Part shown: piece after piece, positions 52,703 through 63,696 of the stretch
Numbering within the stretch: the stretch's first letter is position 1
Layout of the letters: each line of letters starts with the position of its first letter
Source: Lepidonotus clava
Taxonomy: Eukaryota > Annelida > Polychaeta > Phyllodocida > Polynoidae
Length of the DNA: 64,000 nt
Assembly (NCBI GenBank): GCA_936440205.1
Contig: OW387140.1
Location: forward strand, 32,423,659-32,487,658
Direction: 5' to 3'
Position numbers and translations under genes: made by a program
The notes under the pieces: model-generated
What the model saw: the letters and a program-made list of their open reading frames with translations, nothing else
Told to the model about the DNA's origin: nothing
Database searches by the model: none

Positions 52703-54910
52703 CTGTATCGCAATTAGGACTACGGCTATGAGCACCTGTGAGAGTGGAGAGGTCAGTGAGGGCATGACCTTTGTCCGTTTGCCCGCATCGAATATACGAT
52801 AGATGCGGTTAGTCCGTGTAAGCAGCGCAGCGTAGACGATAGCGAAGCTGACATTAAACCCGATGTAGTTGAAGACGCAGAGCACCTTGTGAGGTTTGCT
52901 GATAAAAGTAAAGACCAGCATGTACTGTACAAAGACCCCTGACAGCATTATGTAGCTCAGCTCCCGACTGGTGGCCTTAATAATGCGAGCGTTATTGTTC
53001 CGCGCGAAGATAGTGAGAATGGCGCCGGAGAGGAAGAGGCCGATCATGGAGAGACCAGCGATGACCAGGGCCAGAGGCTCGTGCCAGCGCATGTAGGTGT
53101 GCGCGATCTTCTCACAGCGCCGGAAGGCGGCGTCCGGCCAGTGCAGCAGAGGGCACTTGGTGCATTTCGTCGCGTCGTCGACCGGGATCTCGTCGCGCGC
53201 GCAGGAGCGGCAGTTCCAGCAGCAGGTGTTCATGACGTACGATTTGATCTCGCCTTTCGCGCAATGCTGGCCGCAGCCGAGCGAATCAGGCACTGCGCTG
53301 CGGTTGATGGGGCCTAAGAGCGGCGCCGTCGACGGCGACGTCGGCCACACCACCTGGCTGTCGTTGATGGTCAACTTCCGGTTGCTGCTATCCCAGATAC
53401 CCACGCGCGTCACGTTGGATCCGGTCGGCGACGAGGAGTCGTTCTGGAAATTTAGGATCTCGTAGCGGCCGAGAATGTCGCCATTATGGTCGAAGGAGAT
53501 GTTTCCGGTGATCCCAGTGAACGAGACGTTTCTAAGGTACTTAAGCAGGAGCGGGCCCTTAACGCATCGCGCCTGGTGCCAGGGTGCAAGATGCTGACAG
53601 TGGTCTTCTATGAGGGCGTGGAGGGCGTGCGCGAACGTGTAGATGCTGTCTATAATATTGCCCACTATCGCCTCAGGAGCGTAGTCTCTGGAGTCGGTAA
53701 TTTTGGCGTTTGCGTTACAATTCTGACCCCACTCACATTCAAACAGTCTCTCCCACATCTGGCGGAGCCATGGGTTCTGTGAGTTGCTCGACGGGGTGAG
53801 TGCCTCGAAGTACTCCTCGAATTTGTGGTCTCTTCCCGAGTAGGGTCTTAACGTCAACGTTCCGAGAACGGCGTCTTCCACCCCGTCGAAGTCGTCAGTG
53901 TTCACCCCTAGGCCGTCGCTGCCGATCCAGACAAACCGACCAATCATATTCTTCCTTTTGGTGGCCAGGAAGACGCCGCGTGCCACCTCCTGGTCAACGA
54001 ACAGCACAACGACCCGAGCGTTCTGCTCGTGTAAGTCTGTCACCACTTTGTTGAAGTGCCCCTCATTGGAGTACTCGGGAAGGTCAAGCATTGCTCCAGT
54101 GCACACCCCCTCTTGTCCGGCCAATTGCTTCAGGTGCTTGACCGCCTCCTCCCCGTAGCCCCCCTTGGAGTACACCATGGAGATGTAGGTCCAGTTAAAG
54201 TGCAGGACCAGATCCAGGATTGCTTGCACCTGGAGTTTATCGGGCGGCATCATGCGCATGAAGTACGGAAAGTTACTCTTGTCGCTCAGCAGGTCGCTCG
54301 TGGAGGCCGGACTGATTTGGGGAATCTGGAAAATATTCAGCACGTTGGCCATTATCATACTGGCGGGGCTGTTTTCTGCGCCGACCACCCCGACGACGTC
54401 GTAGAACGAATGGGGCGAGTTCATCCCCGCCCCGCTACTCTGTACGCACCTCTCCTCACAGCCGCCGTTAGGTCTCTCATCAACGGGGAAGAAATGTAGA
54501 GTCTGAGCCAAGGCGTTAAGCGGCTTCATACAGTCGTCCATAATGACGAACCCTAGGTCCACCTTGGGGAGGAGGTCCGGGGATTTGTTGATTTCTGAGA
54601 TGGCGAAGACGATTGCCTCCACGTATTGCACGACGCCCGATTCCCTTAATCTGTTGCTGCAGGATTCATTTTGGGAAAGGAGTATTGAGAAAACCGCGCC
54701 TATGTTGATGGCGGCTGGGCTGGCGTACACGTGCGTTGGGGAGGCGCGTTTATCTCCTAGGCCTAAAAGGGAGTCGCCCCCAACCCCAGCAGTTCCCATA
54801 CAGCTCAGGCTGAAGAATATCACGAATAAAAACTGTTGCAGCGTGCAATGCACGTGCACGGGCCAGGCATGCCTGCAGAAGAACCGGGTTTTCCCTGCTG
54901 GTCCCACCAT
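52703..54910 (-). CDS. metabotropic glutamate receptor-like class C GPCR, coding exon A (residues 1-736)
   Basis: This is the N-terminal 736 codons of an mGluR-family receptor, a plasma-membrane, G-protein-coupled amino-acid sensor that works as a dimer. The open frame runs upstream to about 55021, but the first real ATG is at 54910 (A at -3, G at +4). A hydrophobic signal peptide lies at about residues 24-41, the Venus-flytrap domain at about 65-540, a nine-cysteine linker at C546, C550, C563, C564, C567, C570, C583, C586 and C599, TM1 at about 611-637, TM2 at 650-671 and TM3 at 677-703. TM4 starts near 723. Family motifs seen include FNWTY, ARVVVLF, SDG, TSREL and TRTNRI. Potential N-glycosylation sites include N81, N239, N461, N470, N499 and N536. 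Pocket residues S181, T204, D224, Y252 and D332 match the alpha-amino-acid contacts of mGluR1, whereas Y96 and I415 replace Arg78 and Lys409. The exon ends at a CAG|GTATGT donor in phase 0. No break was seen. The family call is certain; the subgroup is unclear. Confidence 0.96.
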
Positions 54911-54941
54911 AATGTTCTTACTCAGTATCCTCCTGGGCGTT

Positions 54942-54945
54942 TCTG
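54942..54945 (-). other. candidate 3' splice site before the receptor start codon
   Basis: On the minus strand CTGGCTTTTCAG precedes AAACG, a good polypyrimidine-AG acceptor. It would leave a 32-nt leader (54942-54911) before the ATG, implying at least one upstream non-coding exon. Possible donors for it on the same strand are GGAG|GTGAGA at 55376 and GCG|GTGAGA at 55906. This is inferred from consensus only; no transcript data were available. Confidence 0.4.
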
Positions 54946-55396
54946 AAAAGCCAGATGCACGTAGAAACACTATTGTCCTTATCACAAGGCTTTCAGCGAT
55001 AGGAGCCTTGGCCAAAAGCACTGGGAATGTTTTGTCTTACTCGAGAGGAAAGAGATCTAGCAGGGGGCCATGGCGTTACAGTGTTGAAGATACTCCACCC
55101 CCTTTTTTCCCACGGCGTGTGAGTGTATGTTATAGATGTGGCCTATCTTTTTGTATCACCCCTGGCTGGAGCGCTTAGTACCCTGTTGTGTTGCTGTGTT
55201 ATCTTGTGATGAGTACTCGGATCAGGAGGCCTGTTGTGGAGCAATATTCCCATTTGTAAAGACTAGTAGTACTCCTTACTGTTCAGTGTTTTTTTTGGGG
55301 TGGCCTGTGTAAAGGTTAGGGTTCTTGAATTGGGCCGGCAGACCTTTGCTCATGTTGCGAGTTGTTGCTCTCTCACCTCCTTCGCTGTGTGTTAAG

Positions 55397-55404
55397 TGAC
55401 GTCA
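55397..55404. promoter_or_regulatory. palindromic CRE (TGACGTCA) in the receptor 5' region
   Basis: A perfect TGACGTCA lies about 490 bp upstream of the start codon, in the putative 5'UTR/promoter region. CREB/ATF family factors bind this octamer. Other copies occur at about 48519 and 52336 inside the intron, so this one is not unique and its function is inferred from position only. Confidence 0.35.
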
Positions 55405-55479
55405 AGTACGACCCTCCCAGACAGACAGTCGTCCAATAAGAAAACCACTCCACTTAATAATATACGACCTTTGCCGCTG

Positions 55480-56380
55480 CCTCCTCCAGTGTAGGAATCC
55501 CGGCTCCAGGTGAGGAACTATCCTACTAAAAGATGCCCTCTGCCACCTCCTCCTGCTCCTGCCATGGCTCCTCCAGGCTCCGTCTTCCTGCCCTTTTACT
55601 CTGCCTACAACCCCCCGCGCTCACTACCCCACCCCTCACGCCCACCCACGCCTGCTGCCGCGCCCACGCGTTCGTCGGCGGCCGCTCCAGTGTCTGGTCA
55701 GCGGGGTCAAACCCTGGCCCTAGGCTTCCGCTAACATGGGCGTGTTGATTCGGCGCCCCTTCAGGTTTTTCTAAGGGATCCTGAGTGAACGGAGTGAACT
55801 GAAGTTAACGCCTGGAGGCGGCTGTATCTCCAGGGGTTGGCGCTGTCCCGGGGCGAGCTTCCCGCCTATTCCTGCTACACCTCCAGGGTTTTCATTTTTT
55901 TCTCACCGCGTCGGCTTCTACTACTCCTCCTGTGCGGTGCTACTCCTCCCGCGTCGGCTCCACTCCTGCCGCCTTCTCCCCCTCCACGTGGTTCCTCCAG
56001 CCAGTCACCAGCGACCTGGGTTCAGACGGCCATTGATTGCGGCAGTCGTTCTGTGAGCTGCTCGCGTACGCGCGCCTCGCTGACGGCTGAGTTGCTCAGC
56101 ACCCCGCCCGAGCGGCTCTTATAATACTGCTGCTGCCGCTCCGCGATCGCCGCCAATACTACTACTACTACGGTCACTGCCGGTGCTGGTGGTGCTGATG
56201 GAAGTGGTGGTGTAGACTGTAGTTACGTCCAAGTCCGCTAGGTGTTCAAACAAGTTATGCTAGAAGTATCTAGGTCATAAAAGGACTAATAGTGGTGGTG
56301 CTGGGGGCGGTGCTGGCGGTGGTGCACTGCTTGCGGTGCCCGCAGTGGTGGTGCTTCTACAAGTGCTACATGCAGTTTGT
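55480..56380. promoter_or_regulatory. GC- and CpG-rich island at the 5' end of the receptor gene
   Basis: The base composition changes sharply from AT-rich flanks to sequence full of CG dinucleotides and C/G tracts (for example around 55615-55690 and 56040-56160), with short CAC/GTG-type and CTG/CTA trinucleotide runs near 56155-56345. Open frames here on both strands are proline/serine/alanine-rich and look like products of composition rather than genes. The likely role is promoter plus 5'UTR of the minus-strand receptor. Confidence 0.5.
56085..56124 (-). promoter_or_regulatory. candidate TATA/Inr core promoter of the mGluR-like gene
   Basis: Minus-strand TATAAG (56123-56118) lies about 35 bp upstream of an initiator-like CTCAGCC (A at 56088) in a GC-rich stretch, about 1.2 kb 5' of the receptor ATG. 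The position and strand suit the receptor gene. The TATA match and its spacing are only fair, so other start sites in the same island are possible. Confidence 0.35.
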
Positions 56381-56399
56381 TACCCTGCCTTGTTAGAGG

Positions 56400-57940
56400 T
56401 CGGCGCCCTCACTTTCACAGTCGATTTGACTTTACTTGCATTCATTTACATAATATTGAGAGCTATCGCTTATATCGACCTAGCCTTACAGCTTTTATAA
56501 AAGGGTATAGTCATTAATAACATGACCATACATTGGAATGACCAAAGGTAATCACTCTTGAACTGGGTTGGTTTATGTATTTTGAATCGCTTTTCCTCGC
56601 ACCTTTTGGTACAAACAGAAAAAAAGGCTCCCATAATACGAAGATTTTTGTTCCTCTCTCTCGGTAATCTAGTTAAGCCTTGTCTTGCAATCGTAGTGCC
56701 GTACTGCCTTTGATCTTATCAAACTACAGACGTTTCCATATTAGATTCTGGAGTGGCAAACCCGAGTTGACCAGGGCCATCCCTGATGGCGTGATTTGCC
56801 GGAATCAAGGATGCTTTTTACCGTCTTACGTTGCTTCAGAATCACAGGATGGGGAATCGAACGGAGGAGACCCACTAGTGAATGTTTGTAAAATACGAAA
56901 ACAAAAGACAAAAAAAGTTCACACTGAATTGAAAACGATATGATCATATACATTGCGCTACGAAATAACCCATGGCGTATTACTGAACGCTGATTAAATT
57001 GCTATATGTTCACTATACATTCCTAATACAGACAAACCATTTAATTAGGTTGCATGTCCTTAGTATACAGTTATTTCACATTATCATCAATCCAATTGAC
57101 AACCTCCATTCACTTTCCGGCTTCCAATGCAACTGCTAAATAAACATTTTAGGATACATCAATAACTCTCTATTATCTAACAATATTTTGCATCTGACCT
57201 TATGGGAACATCCTCTGTTTACAACCCACATAAACGAAAATACCCACGCCCTTGTCGGTTCGTGTTGGGGAGTGCCCTAAATGAGTCTACCCGAGCAGGC
57301 TTGTCTCTCCCGACCCACAGTCTGTTGTCCCTTGGCGCCCGGGCCCTGTCATACATCAAGGCAGTACGTCATGCAACCCTGGAGGACACTCCTCCAGTAG
57401 CCCCAGCCATATCTGCCCAGGCCAACACCGCTCAGCCACCCCCCCCCCCCCTCCACTCCTCCAGACCAGTCCTAGGCCTATTGACGTGTCCAATTTAGTC
57501 GCACAGTGGGGCGGGGCAGTGTTAGATGGGGTACAAGCAGTCACCCATATTCACACCCAGAACGCCAAGCTCTCCCACTATCTAACCCCTTTCCCCACCT
57601 AAAGCTAATGGGATCCTGATCAGCATAATCCCCCTACAAAACACGGGCTTAATAAATCCTATACAGATCCAGAGGTAGATCCAGGATTTTGGAAAGGGTT
57701 GGGGCCTAGTTTCCTGGCTACCTATAGCTTGCATTGATTTGTCAGGGGCTTATCCAGGGGGGGGGGGGGTGAACGGGGTCCTGACCCCCCCCCCTTTTTT
57801 TTTTCTTTCTTTTTTTTTGGTCGGGACTTAACATTGTCAAATAGAAAAATACATCACGCATGTACATACGAATGTACACCATTTACACTCGCACTTAGCC
57901 TATATGCAAAAGAGGGGGAATGCCATGGGGAGCTGATCTG
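56400..57940. other. intergenic upstream of the receptor, no gene recognised
   Basis: Mixed composition. A GC-richer patch at 57230-57480 carries overlapping ORFs on both strands that I judge to be chance. hAT-like starts (GAGGTAGATCCAGGATTTT near 57671 and CAGGGGCTTATCCAGGGG at 57732) and adjoining poly-G/poly-C tracts (57757-57769, 57785-57794) look like fragmented element ends. Confidence 0.45.
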
Positions 57941-57942
57941 GG

Positions 57943-58315
57943 TGTAGTTGGGGGTAGTTGTCACTGGGGGTAGTTGTCCTACTAAGGGGGGTAGTTGTCC
58001 TATCAAGGGGGGTCGTTGTCCTACCATTGGGGGTAGTTGTCCTATCTATAGGGGTAGTTGTCCTATCAATGGGGTAGTTGTCCTATTAATGGGCGTAATT
58101 GTCCTATCAAGGGGGGAAGTTGTCATATCTAGAGGGGTAGTTGTCCTATCTAGAGGGATAATTGTCCTAAAGGGGTAATTGTCCTACCTATAGGGGTAAT
58201 TGTCCTATCTAGAGGGGTAGTTGTCCTACAGGGGTAGTTGTCCTACCCATAGGGGGAATTGTCCTAAGGGGTAGTTGTCCTAAGGGGTAGTTGTCCCAGG
58301 AGTAGTTGTTCTGTC
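57943..58315 (+). repeat. GGGGTAGTTGTCC minisatellite
   Basis: About eighteen imperfect tandem copies of GGGGTAGTTGTCCTAYC with variable-length linkers (period roughly 14-24 bp). The ORF across it (VVLSRG-type repeats) merely reflects the unit; no protein is claimed. Confidence 0.95.
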
Positions 58316-60414
58316 ACCGGTTTGACTGTATAATCTGCATTAACCTAGATTTCTACGTTTTTCAACTTTGCTGATTGACCTTGCTGAAAGTGATAGTATG
58401 AAATAGGCCTAGATCATGCAATAAACAGCGAAAATTTCTATTTCAGATACAAATGACTTATTATTGTATGAAACCCTTGAGCCTGTATTGCACATGCCAA
58501 TTTTGATCTTGCCGATTTCGTTTTTGTTAGATTTTCTCTTAGAAAAATTATGGTGTTAGACCTTATATCCTAAATATCATTGGAAAGAGAAATTTCAAAC
58601 CTTCTAGTGATGTATGTATAAGATACATTTAGACGTTATTTCTATTGCCGCAAATCTGATTGTGGAATATATATTATATGCTTTATAACTAGCTTTCAAG
58701 TCCTTGTGACACAGAAAAGTGTAACCGGAGGAGGGGGGGGGGTGGTCCTTGACGTCCGAAACCTCCTATGAATTCCGAAAGGGTGTTAACTTCAAGAAAA
58801 TATTATGAAAATCACTGGCCGAACCCACTTGAATTTACCTGGAAACCCAGCAGTTTTACTATAAAGTCCCACACCCGCTAGTCTGAATCGACGCACGCAT
58901 TGGTCTCTACCAACGAAAGCATCTGCAGACATTTGGGTCGACTCTGTTGACCGACTTTGCTCAAGACCGGCTAACGGGTGAACAACCTTACGATTCAGGG
59001 TTAACAACGCACCTTAGAAGGGATCGTCACTCGCCAAGGGTTTATACGCCCTTGGTCCGTGACGGTCCCCTCTGACGTTAATTAACTTACACAATGTTGT
59101 CTGTCTCCTATCATCTGCAACGTCATAGTGAAAGTTAGCATGTGTAATGGGGTAAGTGGCAGCCTAAAGGGACGACTGTTGTGCGACAAGGAAAGTTATT
59201 GCAGCAAAGTTTTCGCCGATTTGGGAGAATAACATACATTTTTTCAACATGCTTATGATGTCATAGAAGGTAAGGTGTGATATAGTTTGATTTCACCTGG
59301 ATCTTGATTGATTATTAGTGCGTCAGTGTATTAGTAAAGGTAACTGTATACGTGCATATCGGGAGGGGGGGGGGAGTGAAATAAAGGATGGATTTCAAGT
59401 ATTGAGAAGAACATTCAATTTGCAGAATTCCATGTAGAATAGAGTCCTTATCGAACAGGGCGATTTGCCCTAAAGGGTGCGAGATTGCAGCGATATCCCT
59501 GGAATAGGTGGGGCAGACTGGCGCCTAATCCTGCAATGAAAAGTAATGTTAACGTGCGATATGGTTCAGATATCATATACTCTTTCCTCGCATAGGTTTA
59601 ATAACGTGTTGAGCTAAGAATACGGGTAGTTCTTTTTCTTTAAAAGCCGCGCTCCTGGTGCTCGGGATAACGAATCTAAAAAAAAACCTTTTTCATTTAA
59701 AAAAAATGTTAAAAACTTGAGATGTATGATGCAGGCCAGAGATGAAAATGTATAACTTTTATAAATCATTATTCCCATTTCGGTGCTCATGTGGTTTAAT
59801 CATGTAATATGCCATCAATTTCGAGCAATCATGTTGTATTACTCGCATTCGAGTTCTAGTGATGACATTCCTGAGCCTTAAATTTTATAATGTGATCCAG
59901 CGAGGGGAAAGGATGTTCCGTGCGGGATTTCACTGAATTCCATTATTGAATAGCATATTCATAGCTTTCAAATGATACTAAACATGTTGAAATGTGATAA
60001 TTATTAAATAAGTTGTGATACAGGAAAATACGTGAAATCTCATTGTTAATCGATGAATTATAATCATTGACAATGATAATTATGAAATAAATAGTCAGAT
60101 ATACAATTATATCAATTAATACTTATCTAAAATAATTTTTTCATTCTGTTGTCAATGTGAAGATCCTAAAGGAATAGTTTCAAGTATCTTAGCCTATTTT
60201 ATTTAAATTTCCTATTATGTGGTTTCCATGGTAATCAAATAGAAGGAATAAAGTGTATTTTTCAAAATCAAAACGTTCCATTGGTATTCCAAATAAGGGA
60301 CTATTCGATTCAAATAGAATGTTTTGCGTGTGATAGCTGAATTCTACCAGAAAAAATTGGTCTAATGAATTATTTCACTATTTTTCACAAATCTACTCCT
60401 ATCTCCTTCAATAT
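58316..60414. other. intergenic, no gene recognised
   Basis: Mostly AT-rich. It contains a MITE relic (58477-58672), G runs at about 58732-58742 and 59361-59374, and a short inverted pair around the GTTAACAACGCACC stretch near 59000. The minus-strand ORF at 58792-59007 has no known match. Confidence 0.45.
58477..58672. mobile_element. diverged copy of the 23302/25041 MITE family
   Basis: The left end GAGCCTGTATTGCACATGCC is close to the 25041 copy. A central ATTGGAAAGAGAAATTTCAA resembles the family interior, and the right end is weak (GATTGTGGAATAT). It is decayed, so the boundaries are approximate. Confidence 0.55.
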
Positions 60415-60745
60415 TACACTGTAAAAAGTTGTTGTTGATTTACAGCAGTTCTTGCCGTAAATTTACAGCACTTTTTGCTGTCTGAAATTATACAGCAATA
60501 TCCACTGTAATTTTACAGTACTTTTTCTGTAAATTTATTCTCCACAGCAAATGTTGCTGGAACCTTTGCTGCCAGAAACTTTTGCTATAAATTTACAGCA
60601 CTTTGTCTGCTGTAAATTCACAGCATATTTTGCCGTAGAAAATTAACAGCACGTTCAGCTGTAAATTTACAGTACAAAGAGTGCTGGCAGCAAAGGTTCC
60701 AGCAACTTTTGCTGTAAATTTACAGTAGTTACTTCTTACAGTGTA
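60415..60745. mobile_element. MITE with TACACTGTAAAAAG ends and nested palindromes
   Basis: The ends TACACTGTAAAAAG (60415-60428) and its inverse (60732-60745) match at 13 of 14 bases. Inside, a 30-bp pair (60546-60575 and 60684-60713) is inverted with one mismatch, and the palindromic CTGTAAATTTACAG theme recurs many times. The element is 331 bp, with no ORF and a likely TA target site. CACTGTAAAAA-type ends are known from widespread animal MITEs. Confidence 0.85.
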
Positions 60746-62656
60746 GTCTGCGGATAGGAAATAAAGAAACCTCGGAGCATCCTTTTCCCTTGATGGGTCA
60801 TGGTCTATATATCCCCAACACACTTATAAAATCATACATTCGTCATAGAGAGTGGCGTCTGAGGGGTGAACGTTTGGAGATACAATAGTTCACCAAGACT
60901 ATAACAGATTTAACCTACATGGCTAACTACATTGGCTGGTGCAGATAGAGTTGAGGATTTGATAATGTATTATCTAGGTATATTATCAAACATCGGATGA
61001 AACAACTTGAAGGTACGGTACATACATTTCTTTCAACTCTACGTGCTGAAAAAAGAAACCAGGGCAACTGATGATTGGTTTTGAGACATCAGTCATGTAG
61101 GTTAGAACCCATTGAGCGATGCGATTAGGATTCTGGTAGAAATAGAGATCGCCAGAGACTGATATCTAATGTCAAATACTTTCCAAGTGAGATCATTTTC
61201 TTAAATATTTCTGTCAAATTGCTTAATGGGAACACAATTTCTAGTCATTTTCGACCAGATTTGGTTGTTTCCACCAGAACGAATCCGGAGCCAACAGAAC
61301 TAGTCGAAACGAACAAAGTCCTAGTTTAATCGCCCAATGGATTCCCCCTAAAGGTTTTTGGGTATATTGTGGCATATTCCTGGTCAAATAGCTCAATGGG
61401 AACACCATTAATTTTTTATTCGTTTTCAACCAGTGACTTACATTGCTCCCCCTTTACAAAAGAAATCTAATAAGTGTGCACTGTAGAATAGAAGAGTACA
61501 CCGAAAGAGAATACCGAAAGAGTCTGGTGTTACCTATTTAGAAAAGTACAAACCAATAATTTTTATCACTGTCGGAGTCCTTACTTTCCTCTTAGGAGGG
61601 GAACCCACTGCCCCCTGTGTGATTAATCTAAAATTTGTCGTTTCGACCAGCTCTGATCACTTTATTCTGATTGAAACGACCAGAACTCTCCAGGAATCCA
61701 TTGTGCGGAATGTATCAAAATGTGATTACTCGCTTGCGAAAAAAATCTAACAATATTAGATGATGATCGCTGCTGACACATATTTCGACCAGAATTAAGA
61801 TAGCATCGCTGAATAGGTACCCCTGTACTGATCGACCTCTGAAGACTACAAGCAGGTCCCCCTTTTCAACAAGATTTATAGTGATGAACCTCCAGTCGCA
61901 GAGGCAAGCTCAGTATCTGCGATTTCATGGTTGCTCATTTTCTCTTTGGTCAACATCCAACACATTTTGGTACTTGGGGTGATATGACATTTGTAACAAG
62001 CCAAGCAAAAGGATACATTCAGGCTAGTAATCCTTAATATTCCTTCTGTTGTATTTCCAAGGCAAGGTCATGGTCTCGAGGTAGGCCCTAACATAGCAAA
62101 GAACAATCAGAGCAGAATGGTTTTCAATGGGATGAAATATATAGTATTAGATTTTTTTTCCCTTTTTTAATTTTAACTTATGTTTAATTTTAGGGATAAG
62201 AGACCTGTATAAGCGTGAGCCCATATCCTTCCACGACGACCTTCATCTGTTCATGGACCTTGAAATTATTGTCCAACATTAAGAATCCGGAATACATGTG
62301 TTTCTAAAATCCCAAAATCCTGATCAAGTTACCAAACATTCGGATAACATACATTCATGAGTCAATGGAAGATGCAAGGGTAGCTCAAATTATTTATAAC
62401 AATTGTGGTGATAGAACATTCAGTTGCATGTTGCAATGTCATGTTGTAAAACACCGAATGCGAGGCGTGCATTGAGGCTGTTAATTGTATACCTGTTACA
62501 CTGCATATGTCCAATATGCATGACTAAGAGTTTAAACGTGTGAATAGACGGTAATTATATATAACCAGTAGGGCTACACATAGTTTTATGATGGTAGACG
62601 TAAACGCTATGGAATAATTCCAATGTAATGCTGTCAGTACTATACACCATGGTGCA
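60746..62656. other. intergenic, no gene recognised
   Basis: AT-rich. Phrases such as CTTAATGGGAACAC (about 61222) and CTCAATGGGAACAC (about 61392), each followed by a TTTTCRACCAG word, recur about 170 bp apart, hinting at a decayed duplication at 61205-61440. No gene was found. Confidence 0.4.
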
Positions 62657-62675
62657 GGGGGGGGGGGGGGGGGGG
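62657..62675 (+). repeat. poly-G tract (about 19 G)
   Basis: An uninterrupted G run, the longest in the window. Confidence 0.95.
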
Positions 62676-62877
62676 CAATCATAGGATGGGAATTTTAAGC
62701 GTGCCGGCCACATAAACCCCGAGAGGAATGTCAGTATGTTTTCTTAAGAATTTGATGGGACGGCCTGATCGTAGGTGGCTTAATCCCCCTCGGTCAATGT
62801 TTACTTTGCAATGAACGGGGGTTTAAATATCAGAATTATGCCCCGTACTTACCCCCGCTACAGGGACAAACTACGCA

Positions 62878-63108
62878 GGATCCGTACATCCGTGCAGATC
62901 CGTGTATACTACGTCATGAAGTTATGTCTGTACACTTTTGTTGAATTTTTACTATAATATCCGAGGTCTTGACATTATCTTGGTCTCTATATCATAATCC
63001 GAAATATAACCAGAAATATTCAATTACAGTAAGTAGATCTATAACTCTAAAAGAAGAAAATCCGTACATCCGTACATCAGCTTGAAGATCCGTACATCCG
63101 TACATTAT
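62878..63108 (+). repeat. clusters of GATCCGTACATCCGTACAT
   Basis: ATCCGTACATCCGT words occur at about 62880-62908 and twice more at 63060-63107. The two clusters are separated by unique AT-rich DNA. Short tandem origin is likely. Confidence 0.7.
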
Positions 63109-63170
63109 CCTACTTTTATGGGTCTAGACCTCTAAATTCGACACGGCGACACAGCCTATTTCCAGCTTAG

Positions 63171-63300
63171 GGGGCCGTCCATAAATGACGTGCATGCTAT
63201 TTTTGACCATTTTTGACCCCCCCTCCCCCCCCTTGTCATGCAACCCATGACCCCCCCTCTAAAAATGATGTCATTTAGAGGAGACCCCCCCCCCCCCGGC
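63171..63300. mobile_element. GGGGCCGTCCATAAATGACG element end
   Basis: GGGGCCGTCCATAAATGACG followed by TTTTTGACC and C-rich tracts resembles the left end of the foldback element at 63697 (GGGGCCTTCCATTAAGTATG) in design. No matching right end was identified, so it is a partial copy. Confidence 0.45.
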
Positions 63301-63696
63301 TTAGTGTAGGTATGGCATATGAGCACTATATTTTATAGTTTATTTGGGGGTCTAGACCCTTAAAGGGTCTGGAACTTCAATGAGATGCATATGCCAAGGT
63401 AAGCCTAACGACGCGATGGCCGGCAACGTGTTTTTCACTTTTGGAACGTAATCCTGCGACGTGATTGGTCACGTCACGAATTTGGCATGGCCCTCAGGGG
63501 GTTACAACGTAGCAAATTATGTCCGTCTCAGGGACAAGATCATCCCTGTAAACAGGAAACCATAAGAATGTGAAAAAAATCAAAGAAAAATTCCAGGTTT
63601 TGACATAATTAGAAGACATTCATAAAACATGCATTTCATTACATTTCTAAGAGAAATACCCAAATTTGTGATGTCACACGGTGAGGTATTGGGCAA
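63301..63696. other. intergenic, no gene recognised
   Basis: Nothing supported beyond short chance ORFs. Confidence 0.4.

Noticed and set aside
54911-55021. Extending the receptor N-terminus to 55021
   Set aside because: The codon at 55021 is GTG, an in-frame TAA lies about 20 bp further upstream, and the first ATG (54910) sits just before the signal peptide in a good context.
53081-55178. Long plus-strand open frames opposite receptor exon A
   Set aside because: They are antisense shadows of a GC-rich coding exon. They have no domain content, while the minus frame matches mGluRs throughout.
55510-56124. Pro/Ser/Ala-rich plus-strand ORFs in the CpG-rich island
   Set aside because: Overlapping frames on both strands of low-complexity GC-rich DNA; better explained as promoter/5'UTR.
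57948-58178. Repeat-protein-like frame
   Set aside because: Translation of the GGGGTAGTTGTCC minisatellite.
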